DNA of 60,000 bases from Polytrichum commune (lineage: Eukaryota > Streptophyta > Polytrichopsida > Polytrichales > Polytrichaceae): assembly GCA_950295325.1 (NCBI GenBank), contig OX485806.1, forward strand, positions 12,960,001-13,020,000, written 5' to 3'. Each line of letters begins with the position of its first letter. Position 1 is the stretch's first letter. Under the pieces are notes generated by a model, which saw only the letters and a program-made list of their open reading frames with translations, searched no databases and was not told the origin of the DNA. A program made the translations under genes and the position numbers. This document shows positions 1 through 10,403 of the stretch, one piece after another.

Positions 1-399
1 AATGTAGTTAGGAAAAAATCCTTTAGCATGTATTCTCAATGGTCTAGAAGAAAGGCTTGAGAACCTCCTCTACTCTCTCTCTCCTAGTTAGGTTGTGTGT
101 TTATTAACACACCAACAAAATTATTCCTTCTTTTGTAGAGGTAGGTTGGATGGTAGAGTTTTGAGTAGAGGCATTATAGACCTCATCTGCCAATGCCCTA
201 AAGGCTTAGTTCAAAAGCTAGAACAAGATACTTATCATTTTTCTCTTAGAGAGATTTCATATAGCTATCCATAGCCGTTTCCCATTTGTGATTTGGTTGA
301 GATGACAATTAGTTATGGATTTTCAAAGATGGAGTAGAAAAACTGGGTGGTCTTGTGGGTAGCGGCTGCTGGATCAGACCTGCGAGCCCAATAGGAATT

Positions 400-900
400 T
401 TAATTCCAAGAAATTATATTTTTCCCAAGTAGAACTTTTGTGTAGCTTTCCAAAATGGCTTAGAACATTTGATTTGAGCATGATTTGAATTAGATATGAA
501 TTGTGCAAGATGGGACACATAGTTTGAGAACTTTTGGTTGACTGCTGCATTACAGAGGACCTGCTGGGTTCACTTTGGCTTACCTTTCTAATCACATATT
601 TTTATCAAATACATATTTTTAATATCTCTCCAGGGTCATATAGAACGTTTGATTTGACTAAGATTTGAATTAGATATGAATTGTTGAAGGCGAGATACAT
701 AGTTTAAGCCTTCTTGATTGACTGCTGTGTTACAAGGAGTCCGCTGAATTTCTATTAGCTTAACCTGCTGATGTCATAATTTTTTCTAGTTAGAGCTTGT
801 TCATAGCTTTCCAATGGTATAAGGAAAGCCTAGATCCAAGTAGTAAGGAATGTGCTATGAATTTTTGAAGTTAGAAGGTAGATAGGTGGGTTGGAAGGGT
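400..900. repeat. Degenerate ~180-bp tandem repeat
   Basis: Two clearly related units begin near 461 and 641 (shared words include GATTTGAATTAGATATGAAT, ACATAGTTT and GACTGCTG). A weaker third unit lies near 820. The 180-bp spacing is seen directly. Similar text is common in untranslated parts of plant LTR elements, but no boundary is visible here. No coding region is supported in 1-1000. Confidence 0.55.
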
Positions 901-2100
901 CGGTTGAATCGACCTCACACTTCCAACCCTCATAACTTTTGCATTTCTTATCCGATTAGAGTGATTTTTAGATCATTGGAAAGATAATTTGGTGCACTAA
1001 GTATAAAAATTATGCTTAGGATTAAATTACAGGGCAGAATAACACTTTATATTTTAATTGTTAACTAAGGTACGCTTACTACCAAACTAGTTACAAAGAA
1101 GGAGGCAAGGTCGACGCTCGGAAAGTGGAGCAAGGAAGGAGGTAGCGGCTCGGCCTACATCAAGCCCAAATCAACCGAGGAAAATTGAGGTAAATTAACT
1201 AACCTTAAGCCTTCCATTTAGGATTGGAGGGAGCACGGCTAAGGTACGCATCTCTAAACCCACTCACCTATCTCGTAAGGTCAAGTGGCTTGACCACTTG
1301 ACCGCCAAGGGAGTACCCAATTCCATTGTTTTCGGGGCCCTTGGTATGTTTTGTGGTAGTAGCTTCATTTATTAGCAAGTTTCGTGTGTGGTAAGTCGGA
1401 TTAATCACCGACACGACCACTCTGAATGTTGTTGGTGGAAAGGTGGGGTTAATGACCCGCGAATCCACTATTATGTTGTTGGCCCCATAGATTGGGAGTA
1501 ATGGCCCCAATTTATGAAGATTGCGCAACAGGTTGAACCTACAGGTCGCCCGTCACCCTGGTCCCATTGAGTTGCATTTCGTGGTCTATCCAGTGTAAAC
1601 ACATTTAACAATCAAAACATACAAAATAAATCGTAAACCCTTGTTGGCAAGAGACCCGAGGTAAGGGGTGATGCCTAATATGTTAATGTAGTAAGTTAGG
1701 ACGTGCAAACAAAAGTAAGTAATTAAGAAGGAATTTGTGTGAAGGGTGGGACTTAGGCCAAGTTCCCCCGCTTAGAAAACTAAATAGAACTAAATAAAGA
1801 AATAGGAAGAATTGAATGGTCCATCAAATTGTCGTTATTCCGTTCGTTGAGTTAGGGTGGTATGAGTCACACCCGGTTGGGTGTATCAGAACCATCCCAA
1901 TTCACAAATTAGGATTGCCTTGGTTTCAAGGCTGGTGCGTCTGCGCGTAGAATAGGTTGTAGGTTAAGGTTAGAACTAGATATGAAATTGGTTAGTGGAG
2001 TTTAAAGCCACACTAGTAAAAAACTAAGGCCTAACCTCCGGAGGTACTACGACGCATATTTAATCTCCCTTAAAAATCTAACTACTCACGTTATACACCT
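901..2100. other. No gene; retroelement-like non-coding DNA
   Basis: Only short frames without recognisable domains occur here. The phrase CTAAGGTACGC occurs twice (near 1066 and 1239). The text resembles degraded LTR sequence, but I find no ends or target duplication. Confidence 0.4.
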
Positions 2101-2122
2101 ATCATCCGGGTTCGGCTTGGGC

Positions 2123-2251
2123 GCCTGCAAATGCAGGCCACCTTCACCGAAGGGCTTGTGTGATACTTTTAGGCTCCCTCGAAAGGGGGTGGCCCAAAAG
2201 TACCACAGCCCACTTAATACCCTTCTCAAGGGTGTCTCGGGACCGAGACAC
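2123..2251. other. Cluster of five adjacent hairpins
   Basis: Consecutive inverted repeats are visible: 2123-2138 (GCCTGCA, two-base loop, TGCAGGC), 2141-2153 (CCTTC/GAAGG), 2164-2202 (imperfect, outer arms TACTTTT/AAAAGTA), 2219-2233 (ACCCTT/AAGGGT) and 2232-2251 (GTGTCTCGG/CCGAGACAC). The last hairpin recurs at 2475-2494 and, with one change, at 2720-2739, inside the array that follows. Function is unknown; a subterminal binding region of a transposon is one possibility. Confidence 0.6.
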
Positions 2252-3335
2252 ACTATTTTGAACAAAGCTAACATTAAGAGATTTGATTTCAGGCCTTATA
2301 TGAGCCTTACCAACTTCACACTTAAATCAGATTCAGGCATAATCACAACCTCAGCAACATATAACCCAAGTTCACTTCACACTTAAATCAGATTCAGGCC
2401 TAATCACAACCTTATCGACTTCTAACCCAATTGATTTCACACTGAAGTCAGCCCACTCATTACCCTTGTCTAGGGTGTCTCGGGACCGAGACACACTTTT
2501 TTGAACAAACCTAACTTTCGGAAATTTGATTTCAGGCCTTATATCAGCTTTACCAACTTCACACTTAAATGAGATTTCAGGCCTTATCAGATTATTACCA
2601 ACATATGATTCAAACTCACTTCACACTTAAGGTTGATTTGAGGCCTACCAGAAACCTCAACAACATTATACCTAAACTGATTTCACACATAATTCAACCC
2701 AGTTAATACCTTCTCTAGGGTCTCTCGGGACCGAGACACACTATTTTGAACAATTCAGATTCAGGCCTAATCACAACCTATGCTACATATAACCCAAACT
2801 CACTTCACACTTAAATCGGATTCAGGCCTAGTCACAACCTAAGCAACATATACCCCAAACTCACTTCACACTTAAATCGGATTCAGGCCTAGTCACAACC
2901 TAAGCAACATATACCCCAAACTCACTTCACACTTAAATCAGATTCAGGCCTAATCACTACCTAAGCAACTTCTAACCCAAATGATTTCACACCCATATCA
3001 GATTTCGGGCCAGAGCAACATCTAACCAACACTGAATTCACACTCACCTCAGATTCAAGCCTAATCACAACGTTGTCAACTTCTAACCTTGCCTCACTTC
3101 ACACTCACATCAGATTTCGGGCCTATTCATAACCTATGCAACATCAAACCAACACTGAATTGACACCCACATCAGATTCATGCCTTATCACAACCTTATT
3201 GACTTCTAACCTAAACTAAATTCACACTCACATCAGATTCAGGTCTAATCACAACCTTACCTAAGTGTACCCTAAACTCACTTCACACTCAATTCAGCCC
3301 ACGTTAGACCCCCCCAAAGGGTATCTCGGAACCCT
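2213..3335. repeat. 61-bp tandem array with ~244-bp higher-order period
   Basis: The unit carries the words CTCACTTCACACTTAAATC, GATTCAGGCCTA and CACAACCTAAGCAACATATA. Two consecutive near-perfect copies at ~2821 and ~2882 fix the period at 61 bp. A longer segment holding the palindrome GTGTCTCGG-GA-CCGAGACAC recurs at 2232, 2475 and 2720, spacing 243-245 bp, about four basic units; a decayed version lies near 3320. The array precedes the Mutator-like genes and may be their subterminal repeat region, which is inference. Confidence 0.7.
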
Positions 3336-3428
3336 GACACACTTTGGAGAATAATGCTGGCTTTCAGAAATCTGATTTCAGGACCGATAGCCACAAGTGG
3401 CAAGTGGCGCTCTACCTAAAATTCTCTC

Positions 3429-4194
3429 TCAGGTATCCAAAAATATGGCTCGGGTCTCCAACTGTCTCTCTTCGAACCCTACATCAGAAACCAGATTCAA
3501 GGAGCCTACCTCTTCCTCGAATTGCATCTCGTCATTATCCATGGTCCCTTCGCAAAGGTCAGCTGCGTCCTGATCAAAATCTCCGAGTCCCTGTTCAGTG
3601 AATAAACTATTTTCGTTGGATAGAAACATTACCCTAATCCCAAAACCATAAAAGTCACCAATTGAAAACAATCTTCACAAACCTGTTGCTCACTATGATC
3701 CGATGTTGAGGCACTCGAGGCTGCCCCAGGTTGAAGTTGTGTCTGTGTCATTCCCTATTCCAGATGCCCAATCCAAATCCTATTTACATTCCATCACCAA
3801 AAATAAAAACAACATAATGGAAAGCTATTGGGTCTCAACTGTTCTAATTATCTGTGAGAGTGGTTCACATTACGTTTTTGAAGAAAACAATATCATGAGG
3901 ATTTTTGATAAACAACACCTCACTGCCCCTTTTGTCATTTGGGTTGTCTTCCTCCGTTACTGGAAATAAAACGATGGGAGCTACCGCTTCAACATCAAAC
4001 GTCTTTTCCCCTTTGGAACCTCTACCTGTACCCTTAGAAGAAGTAACCCCTCTTCTACCCATTGTTGTCCACAAATTGTACGGCGTCCCTAAGCTTTCTC
4101 TTGATTCTAACCTTTGCCTTCTCTCAATTCGCCTCTGTTTCTCACTATTCCTCCTTACTTCTCGTTCTGCTCTTGCTCTCGACCTAGTGTTCAT
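3429..4194 (-). CDS. Possible spliced antisense gene, function unknown
   Basis: Two minus-strand open stretches face away from the plus-strand transposase genes. The 5' part (4194 to 3865) starts with ATG and encodes a strongly basic N-terminus rich in Arg, Glu and Lys (begins MNTRSRARAEREVRRN), like a nuclear-targeting or nucleic-acid-binding segment. The 3' part (3671 to 3429) is acidic and ends in a stop. A possible donor (AAC/GTAATG) ends the first part, and a possible acceptor (CAACAG) lies just before the second, but I could not confirm a shared reading frame. The ATG is about 410 bp from the ATG of the ORF at 4608, so a shared bidirectional promoter is conceivable. I recognise no domain. 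It could also be chance open frame. Confidence 0.3.
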
Positions 4195-4547
4195 CTCTAA
4201 CAGACATCTGGAGCAAACACATCTTATATATCATTTTCAAGTCTGTCAGAATTAACATCTATGCGCCATCGTTATGTTCACATTTTCTTGTATTTAGATA
4301 GTTAATCTGCAGTTACTTAAAGTGATCCTTTGTTAATCCACCCTGCATTCATACACTACAAAATCCTTTTCTACATAATCGTATCCTTCCATGTCAGATA
4401 ATTCGTGATGACAAAGGGATGACTACTATTGTAGTACATTCTATTCATACATGAAACAGGTTGTCCAGAATTTACATAAATAACTATTGACTATTAATTG
4501 ATCTATCAGGTTATCTAATATTCGGGCATTGCTGTCTACCCTAGGTG

Positions 4548-4556
4548 TATATAATA
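4548..4556 (+). promoter_or_regulatory. TATA box for the ORF at 4608
   Basis: TATATAATA lies 52 bp before the ATG at 4608, which would give a short leader. This is a sequence match only. Confidence 0.45.
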
Positions 4557-4607
4557 CCCGATTACTTGTACCCATTCCTTCATCTCATCTCATCATATTC
4601 TTCTCCA

Positions 4608-5036
4608 ATGGGTACTGACTCAAGTCTCCCGAGCCTTGCTCCTTTAGGTGCTCCTAGTTCATCACAAATCCACACCACATCGTCGATTGATGGTTTTCCA
4701 GACGTCAACAACATGAAGATTCCAAACCCACCTTACTGCTCAGTTACTCCGGCGGTCGCAGTTCAGAGTCCACATCCCGGGACTCCATCTTTGCAGACGG
4801 ATGTTGCAACGCTGATAGAGGACAAGTCTACTTTACAGACTCATGCCTATTCTAGAGTAGGGGTTATTAAACCGGGCACTTACTCTAGATCTCTATTAAG
4901 GCAGGCCTCACGTCCCCAAGGTCAGGGACTCGGTTGCGCAGGATGCACTGCAGTTCATAATTTAGGGATTGACCATTGTCATAAACATGACGGTGACAAA
5001 AATGGCAAAGGGCCCCATAAGCGTCTTCGTCGTTAA
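4608..5036 (+). CDS. Small Pro/Ser-rich protein with Cys/His cluster
   Basis: A 142-codon ORF starts at the first ATG downstream of the TATA box; the open frame extends back to 4545, but 4608 suits the TATA position. The N-terminal two thirds are rich in Ser, Pro and Thr with no predicted fold that I can recognise. Near residues 108-130 there is a cluster C-A-G-C ... H ... H-C-H-K-H that could bind a metal, and the protein ends in a basic tail (KGPHKRLRR) like a nuclear-localisation signal. It lies about 375 bp upstream of the Mutator-like transposase on the same strand, so an accessory protein of that element is the most economical reading. It might instead be a 5' exon of the transposase or a chance frame. 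No family is recognised. Confidence 0.4.
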   Translation: MGTDSSLPSLAPLGAPSSSQIHTTSSIDGFPDVNNMKIPNPPYCSVTPAVAVQSPHPGTPSLQTDVATLIEDKSTLQTHAYSRVGVIKPGTYSRSLLRQASRPQGQGLGCAGCTAVHNLGIDHCHKHDGDKNGKGPHKRLRR

Positions 5037-5157
5037 TCACAATGTAGCATTCTAATATTATTGCCGAGCTACTATCATGCTCTCCACATTATTCTTGGCT
5101 GCCGTCATTCTTATGACCTTATTTGCCAATATATATTATAATCAACAATGTTTAGAA

Positions 5158-5223
5158 TGTATGCCTGTTATTGGATTGTACTATTTGATATGTATGCCTG
5201 TTATAGGATTCTATTATTCGGTT
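5158..5223 (+). repeat. 33-bp tandem duplication
   Basis: The word TGTATGCCTGTTAT occurs at 5158 and again at 5191, followed each time by similar text. The open frame that runs through it upstream of 5412 is probably not translated. Confidence 0.6.
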
Positions 5224-5411
5224 TCTTGCCTATCTCGGACTTGCATCCAAAATTGGTTTTTCAGCCGTCTTTCAGCTTGCTCTGCATGACTCTGAAATTC
5301 CGCTTGCTGGTACATAAATTACCAGATTGCACAGTAAATTCTTTCCTGTTATATATTCTCTCCATTACAATGTTCAGAGTACTTGTTTTGTTCAGAGTTC
5401 AGTGGTTTACT

Positions 5412-8400
5412 ATGGCCCTGCTTCGTGCTGAACCTCATTTTGTTCCGGTCCTCTTTCCATTAGGTGAAGACGGTCATGCTATAGTCACTTGTGCAACATT
5501 GAGTTTGAGGTTTCAGTATCGTGAGGTCACTATCTTTGTCGAAGAAGAAGTTTTTGACGATCATACCGGTCTACTTTCACATGCAATTCGTCAAACTAGG
5601 GTAGAGAATGACGTCGGTGCATTCTGGTTGTTGAAGCCTGGAAAATATCGTGTATATGGAGTCTCCGAGTCTATGTTAGAGTGTTCCACTGAACTTCTAA
5701 CACCCAAGGAGTCTTCCACTATTAGCATTGAGAGACCGGTGCTGTCTAAGGTCAAAATTGAGCCCGGTCTAAATACAATTTATGAGTTGAGTGATGATTC
5801 CGACGGCGATGTTGAATTCTTAAAATCAGCGAGCAGAGTCCAGCTTCGTTGTCTCCACAAGTAGTTCGCAAGGAAACAACTCCTCCTGTTAGTCCGTCTC
5901 CTAATCCTGGTCAGGCCAAGGTTGTGGCAAGTCCTCTTGTCAGTATCATTCATTCATTGATGCGCCTTGGAGCTCGTAAGCGGTCCAAAAGTGTGTTATC
6001 TCGTATTAACTTTAATGCGATCAAACTCCAGCAGGTTGAATACCTTCCCCCTCGTTACGATGGGGACGTTATCTTCGAGTTTCCACCTTTAGGTGACCAT
6101 GGCCAGAATACAAAGGCCAAGTTGCTTCGTGGAATGGATAGAAGGTACGATGGCCATGCTTGGACTCGCACAATTACAACCAATATTCAGAATGATCTCA
6201 AGCTTTTGTTTCGTACATCTTCTTGTTTGGGCCACCTCCGTTGCGACAATCCTACTTGTGAGTATCTTCAGCGAGACCACAGGACTTCCCAAGTGAATGA
6301 AACAGAGTGGGAAAGATTATCTGAGAAATTGTTTGAAGTAGGGTCCAAGCCTCCAACTGGTTCGACCGTTGTTTGCAAATCATGTAACGTCCCTCCCACC
6401 TGTGTTGCTGTCTGCACTGCCAAGATCTACTATGTTACCGCAACACCTCACATGACGAGGGCTTGTGTGCACTTGGGATCTCACGACCATCCCGTCAAGT
6501 CAGGTGATCATCGGGACTTCATCGATTTGACAAACACCTTGATTGGGGATCAAGTCGAACGCACCCCATCAGCCACTCGCTCCGCTATTGTGCTTGAAAC
6601 TGCAAAGGAAGTACTGGGCCCACTCCTCCTTGCTAAAGAAGGTGACCCACAAAAGATCTTGGAGTTGGACGAGCTGCAAGTTATTTTCGATCGGTGTAAG
6701 CACCTCACCTCGCCCAACATTCATAACGCAATCACCACGTTCAGGACTATGCGTCGCTTTGGAGTCATGGACAGTATTACCAAGTTACGCGGTGCTAGCA
6801 ATTGGAGGTTCGTGCAGCAGAATAGGTTTCCAGGGCAAGGAGCGGACATGGACAAGGTCTTTGTCTTCAAGATGTCTGAAGTTGGACCGGGCAGCGGAGT
6901 CGACCTAGTCCAACGAATGCAACCCGGTGGTGACTTGGAGAACTCCTGGATAATGTTTGACCATGTCAAACGGGTCAGGTCGTGGACGACAATGGCTTGC
7001 CATGTGTACGATTCCACATATTGCCGTGTCATGACCATCGCAGTATGCGACATGCAGTCTGAAGATGTTGCAGCCCAGTCAGTCGTATGGAAGAACCTGA
7101 ACGCTCTCATGGCTCAACATGGAGTGGACAAAGTAAATTTTAAAGGTTTCATGGCCGACAGTGCCCAAGCCAATTGGAATGTTGTTCGAATCATATACGG
7201 AAGTGGGGATGCGTCTGAGAAGATGGTGGATAGAGAGAGGACTTGTCTTTTCCATTGGACGTAGTCCTTGGAGAAACATACCAAGGCCGATATCCGTCAA
7301 GACCTGCAACATCAGCATCGAATACTATGTCAGCAATACAAGAATGCGAAATCGATGGCGGAGGCCGAGACAAAGTATTTGGCAATTCGGGCATGGTGGA
7401 TGTCATCCGGGGCAGCAACTGAACAAGGTCTACCTCGACTGGAGCTCTGGCTGGCCTTCTGGCATTTCCGTTACCGCCAATGGGGTGGATTTATGGAGTT
7501 GGTAAGTCTATGCTTCCCTCTATATTTCCTGTATAGTTCCCACTTTATGGTTCAACTACATTGATTCCGCCATTATTCTAATTTGGACTGTATGGGCATT
7601 GCAGGATCTAAGTGAAGCTGAACTAGCGGAAATGCCATCCTGTAACCTTGCTGAATCTATCCACAACAAGTGGAAGCAACAATCTGGCGATCGGGGCAGC
7701 GACCTTTGTGTGGCAACAATCGATGACTTCGTGCGTGCTTTCATGCAGTGCTCATCATATTCCCAATTCCTAAAGGGAGAGAACCCTGGAACTGGACCGT
7801 CGAAGGAGGAATTGAAGCTGAGGCGTGCTCAGAGGTCTGCCGTAAAAACATGAATCTCGAAACCGCTGCATGAGGCCATCTTGAAGATGCCTGGCGGTGA
7901 CGAGTGGTGCACCAGGACTCCCCACCTCGAAGGGGAAGAGGTATTTGTTTCTCTGAAGCGTAAACCGGATACTGCTTTCGGTGACGAACGTGAATCTCAC
8001 AGGCCAGACAAGATCAGTATATCCCGACCACGCGTCCAAACCAGATCTGCCCGACTGAACGATTCTCCACCTCCTGTGACAACTCCAGATTCTCCCACAA
8101 CTGTAGATGAAGACCAACCACAATTTCCAACACACGACGCTCCGCAGCAGGTGGATCGGTACCACGTCACCGCGATTGAGGAGACATTATGCAACCCTGC
8201 CCAGTGGCACATCGCACGGCTGCCTAAGACATCTGCGAAGGCTTGCTTTGCTCTACAAGTAATCACCAAGAAGAAGTGCGTCGCTCGGATTGTACAAGAC
8301 GGGAAGAACACCGCTGCACCTACCTACTCAGGCCTCGTGGATAACTATCGGAAGAAGAGATTGGACCCTCAAGACTTCTTTTTCTGCAATGACGACATTG

Positions 8401-9053
8401 AGAGATGCGTTAAGGGTACAAAAAGGAGGTGGGTGGTCTCAGTCCCGAACGTTCCGGAGGTATGGCCGGTTAAGTTGGGGACCAACTTAACCTGCAAAGA
8501 GATCCTCTCTTTAGAAAACGCAGGATTTAGACTGCCCCAGCGGAAGGAGATGACACCTTCCAGAATTTTTCAGGACCACCCGTTACCTTTGGACTTAGCA
8601 AGCTACACGACTCCTGCATATCCGGATGAGTTTCCCACCCGGCGTTCAGGGAAGTTGATTAGGCGCAACAAGAAGGCCCCGTCAACAAAACACGCCAATA
8701 ATTGTGCCTCAGCCCTATCACTGAAAGCCAAAGTGCACAAATTGTACATGCTTCCAGCCCCTGCCTTAGGATGCATCGTCTCGTTGGATTCCGGTACGCC
8801 CCCAAAGGTTCAGCAATACTACTTGACGATTTCGCAGCTGCCAGCATGCACTTGTCCTAACTTCAAGGACATGGCGACTAAAGCAATTGGAAAAAAGGGT
8901 CAATGGGCCAACTGTAATCATTTGTACTATTTGTTTACTGTAGTCTGTGGTTTGGACTCAGAATCAGACACGTTCATTCATGCAGCTAGTTTTAGCTTCA
9001 ACGAAGTGAAGCGAGTTTTGGAAGGTGGTTTGCTGAAGTACCTTGACTCTTAG
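5412..9053 (+). pseudogene. Mutator-like (MULE) transposase, broken
   Basis: This is a DNA transposase that would cut and paste its own element in the nucleus. Once the breaks are ignored it is about 1180 residues in two exons. From the N-terminus: an unfamiliar ~138-residue domain (ATG at 5412); a Cys/His-rich zinc domain at ~6215-6490 (about residues 268-360; C-x4-C, CKxC, then TRACVHLGSHDHPV) resembling the WRKY-GCM1 type known from some MULEs; the DDE core with D at 6959-6961 (MFDHV), D at 7157-7159 (MADSA), the MULE C-x2-H signature (TCLFHW) near 7246, and E at 7653-7655 (NLAESIH); then ~400 residues and a C-terminal SWIM finger (CTC ... CNH, 8847-8921). Acid spacings of 66 and 131 residues suit MULEs. 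It is broken by a frame change near 5822-5830 at an A-run, TAG at 7262-7264 and TGA at 7851-7853. The long stretch between the core and SWIM is unusual. The family call is firm; the N-terminal domain is unassigned. Confidence 0.85.
7502..7604 (+). other. Intron in the Mutator-like transposase
   Basis: GTAAGT opens and TTGCAG closes a 103-bp segment. Coding frame is open on both sides and joins in phase 0, putting the catalytic Glu 17 codons into the second exon. In-frame stops inside the segment and AT-rich composition agree with an intron. Confidence 0.8.
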
Positions 9054-9480
9054 AGTTTTCTGTTTCTTTAAAGAAACATATGTATGCAAGATTTCTTATA
9101 ATCATGATGTAGTGAGACTAAAAGGGCCACTACAAGACATTTGACGCACCACATGTATTTCGTTGTTCCAAAGTTGCGTGACCTTTTTAGAGTACCACTA
9201 ATTCTCATTATACTGAAACAATACGTGTTTGACTTGAGACAAACCCATATTTATTACTGATATTAGTTCCAAATGTTCAATTTAACACCCTAAACCATAT
9301 TTTTCACTGATACAATAACATTTTTTCCTGTATCATAGCCCTTAATTGTCCACGGTCATAGGTCCCACTGTTCATTAAGTTTAGAAGAAAAAAATTACTT
9401 AAAATACATTTAGTCCAAATATACCTTAAATTTACTGCTTAAAATAACATTTTAATCAAAATATCGCGGAAGTTACGGCT
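9054..9480. other. AT-rich 3' flank of the transposase
   Basis: No gene is seen. Short repeated phrases occur (CCATATTT...CACTGATA near 9295 and TTATTACTGATATTAG near 9250). The right end of the Mutator-like element is expected here or just beyond, but I could not match it to a left inverted repeat. Confidence 0.4.
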
Positions 9481-10403
9481 CACCGCTCGCAAAATAGCTT
9501 CGTCCTTGTTGCTAGTTGTTCGCTTCTACTGTGACCCTCCTCTGTGTATCCGAGAAGCCTCATATCCTCCCAATAGGCCACACTTGGCCTTGGGCTGAGT
9601 AACCTCTTCCATCATGCAGAGTTCACCTTGAATTCAGAGTTCTGATGACTGCCGCTGCTCAACACCAGCAGATAAGCAGGTTGACTGATTTTGCCTGGCC
9701 CAAGTATTCTGATCTATCCTTGAAAGGGCGAAGGCAGCCACAAGAACAAGGTGGAGTATGAATTTGGCAGACAATCTCGATTGAATTCAGTGTCGGAATA
9801 ACCACTCCGATTTGGAGAAATGCCGCAATTCCATCGCCCACTGAACTGTGCCAATCCACCACCTGGAATTTCCCTCCGTCCTGCATCTGATCTACCATCC
9901 TACAGAAAGACAACGTGCCACTCTAGCCTTTCCCATTTTCGGTGCACTGGAACGCCCCTAGACATCGGATATGTCAATATTGATGCCGACCACAGGGCAG
10001 TCTGACTCCGAAGCTCCCTGGAATCTTTGTGCATCCAGTGCTTAGTCAGGTGTCACCTAAAATTTTGCCTATAGCCGAGTAGAAGCTCGCCTGGACTCCT
10101 CTCTGTCTGAGGTGTGCTCGTCGCTCAATCTGAGTGCACATGGCTTCAGCTATTCAGGCTCCATCTACCCATATAGCCATTTACCTGCTGTAGCACCTGG
10201 AATGTTCGGCAGCCTCCCTCTCACAACCCGAACACACACACACACACACCTGCCTTTTCTCCCACCGAGGCACATTCTCCCCCCAGCTCACGCCCCTCGT
10301 CTCGCTGGAGCCCCCGGTGTTGCATTCCTCGCAGCGCTCTCCTTTTCCTTTGCCAAAATCCTCTGTTTTTTCACTCTCCCTGCCCCTTCCAAGGGTCCCT
10401 CTT
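9481..10403. other. GC-richer non-coding segment, probable LTR part
   Basis: Composition changes sharply from the AT-rich flank. Open frames occur on both strands but show no domain. A (CA)n run lies at ~10233-10248. Because the solo LTR that follows has a target duplication, this segment was probably contiguous with 11754-12267, which ends in LTR-like text. That would make it the 5' part of an older LTR. Confidence 0.4.

Noticed and set aside
2213-3335. CRISPR-like repeat array
   Set aside because: Units are contiguous and diverged with no constant-repeat/unique-spacer pattern, and the context is a plant genome.
5148-5411. N-terminal extension of the transposase frame
   Set aside because: The text is low-complexity, contains a 33-bp duplication and lacks the composition of the frame after 5412; the ATG at 5412 fits better.
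5815-5830. Programmed -1 frameshift site
   Set aside because: The heptamer around 5819-5825 does not have the X-XXY-YYZ form; a one-base deletion in an A-run is simpler.
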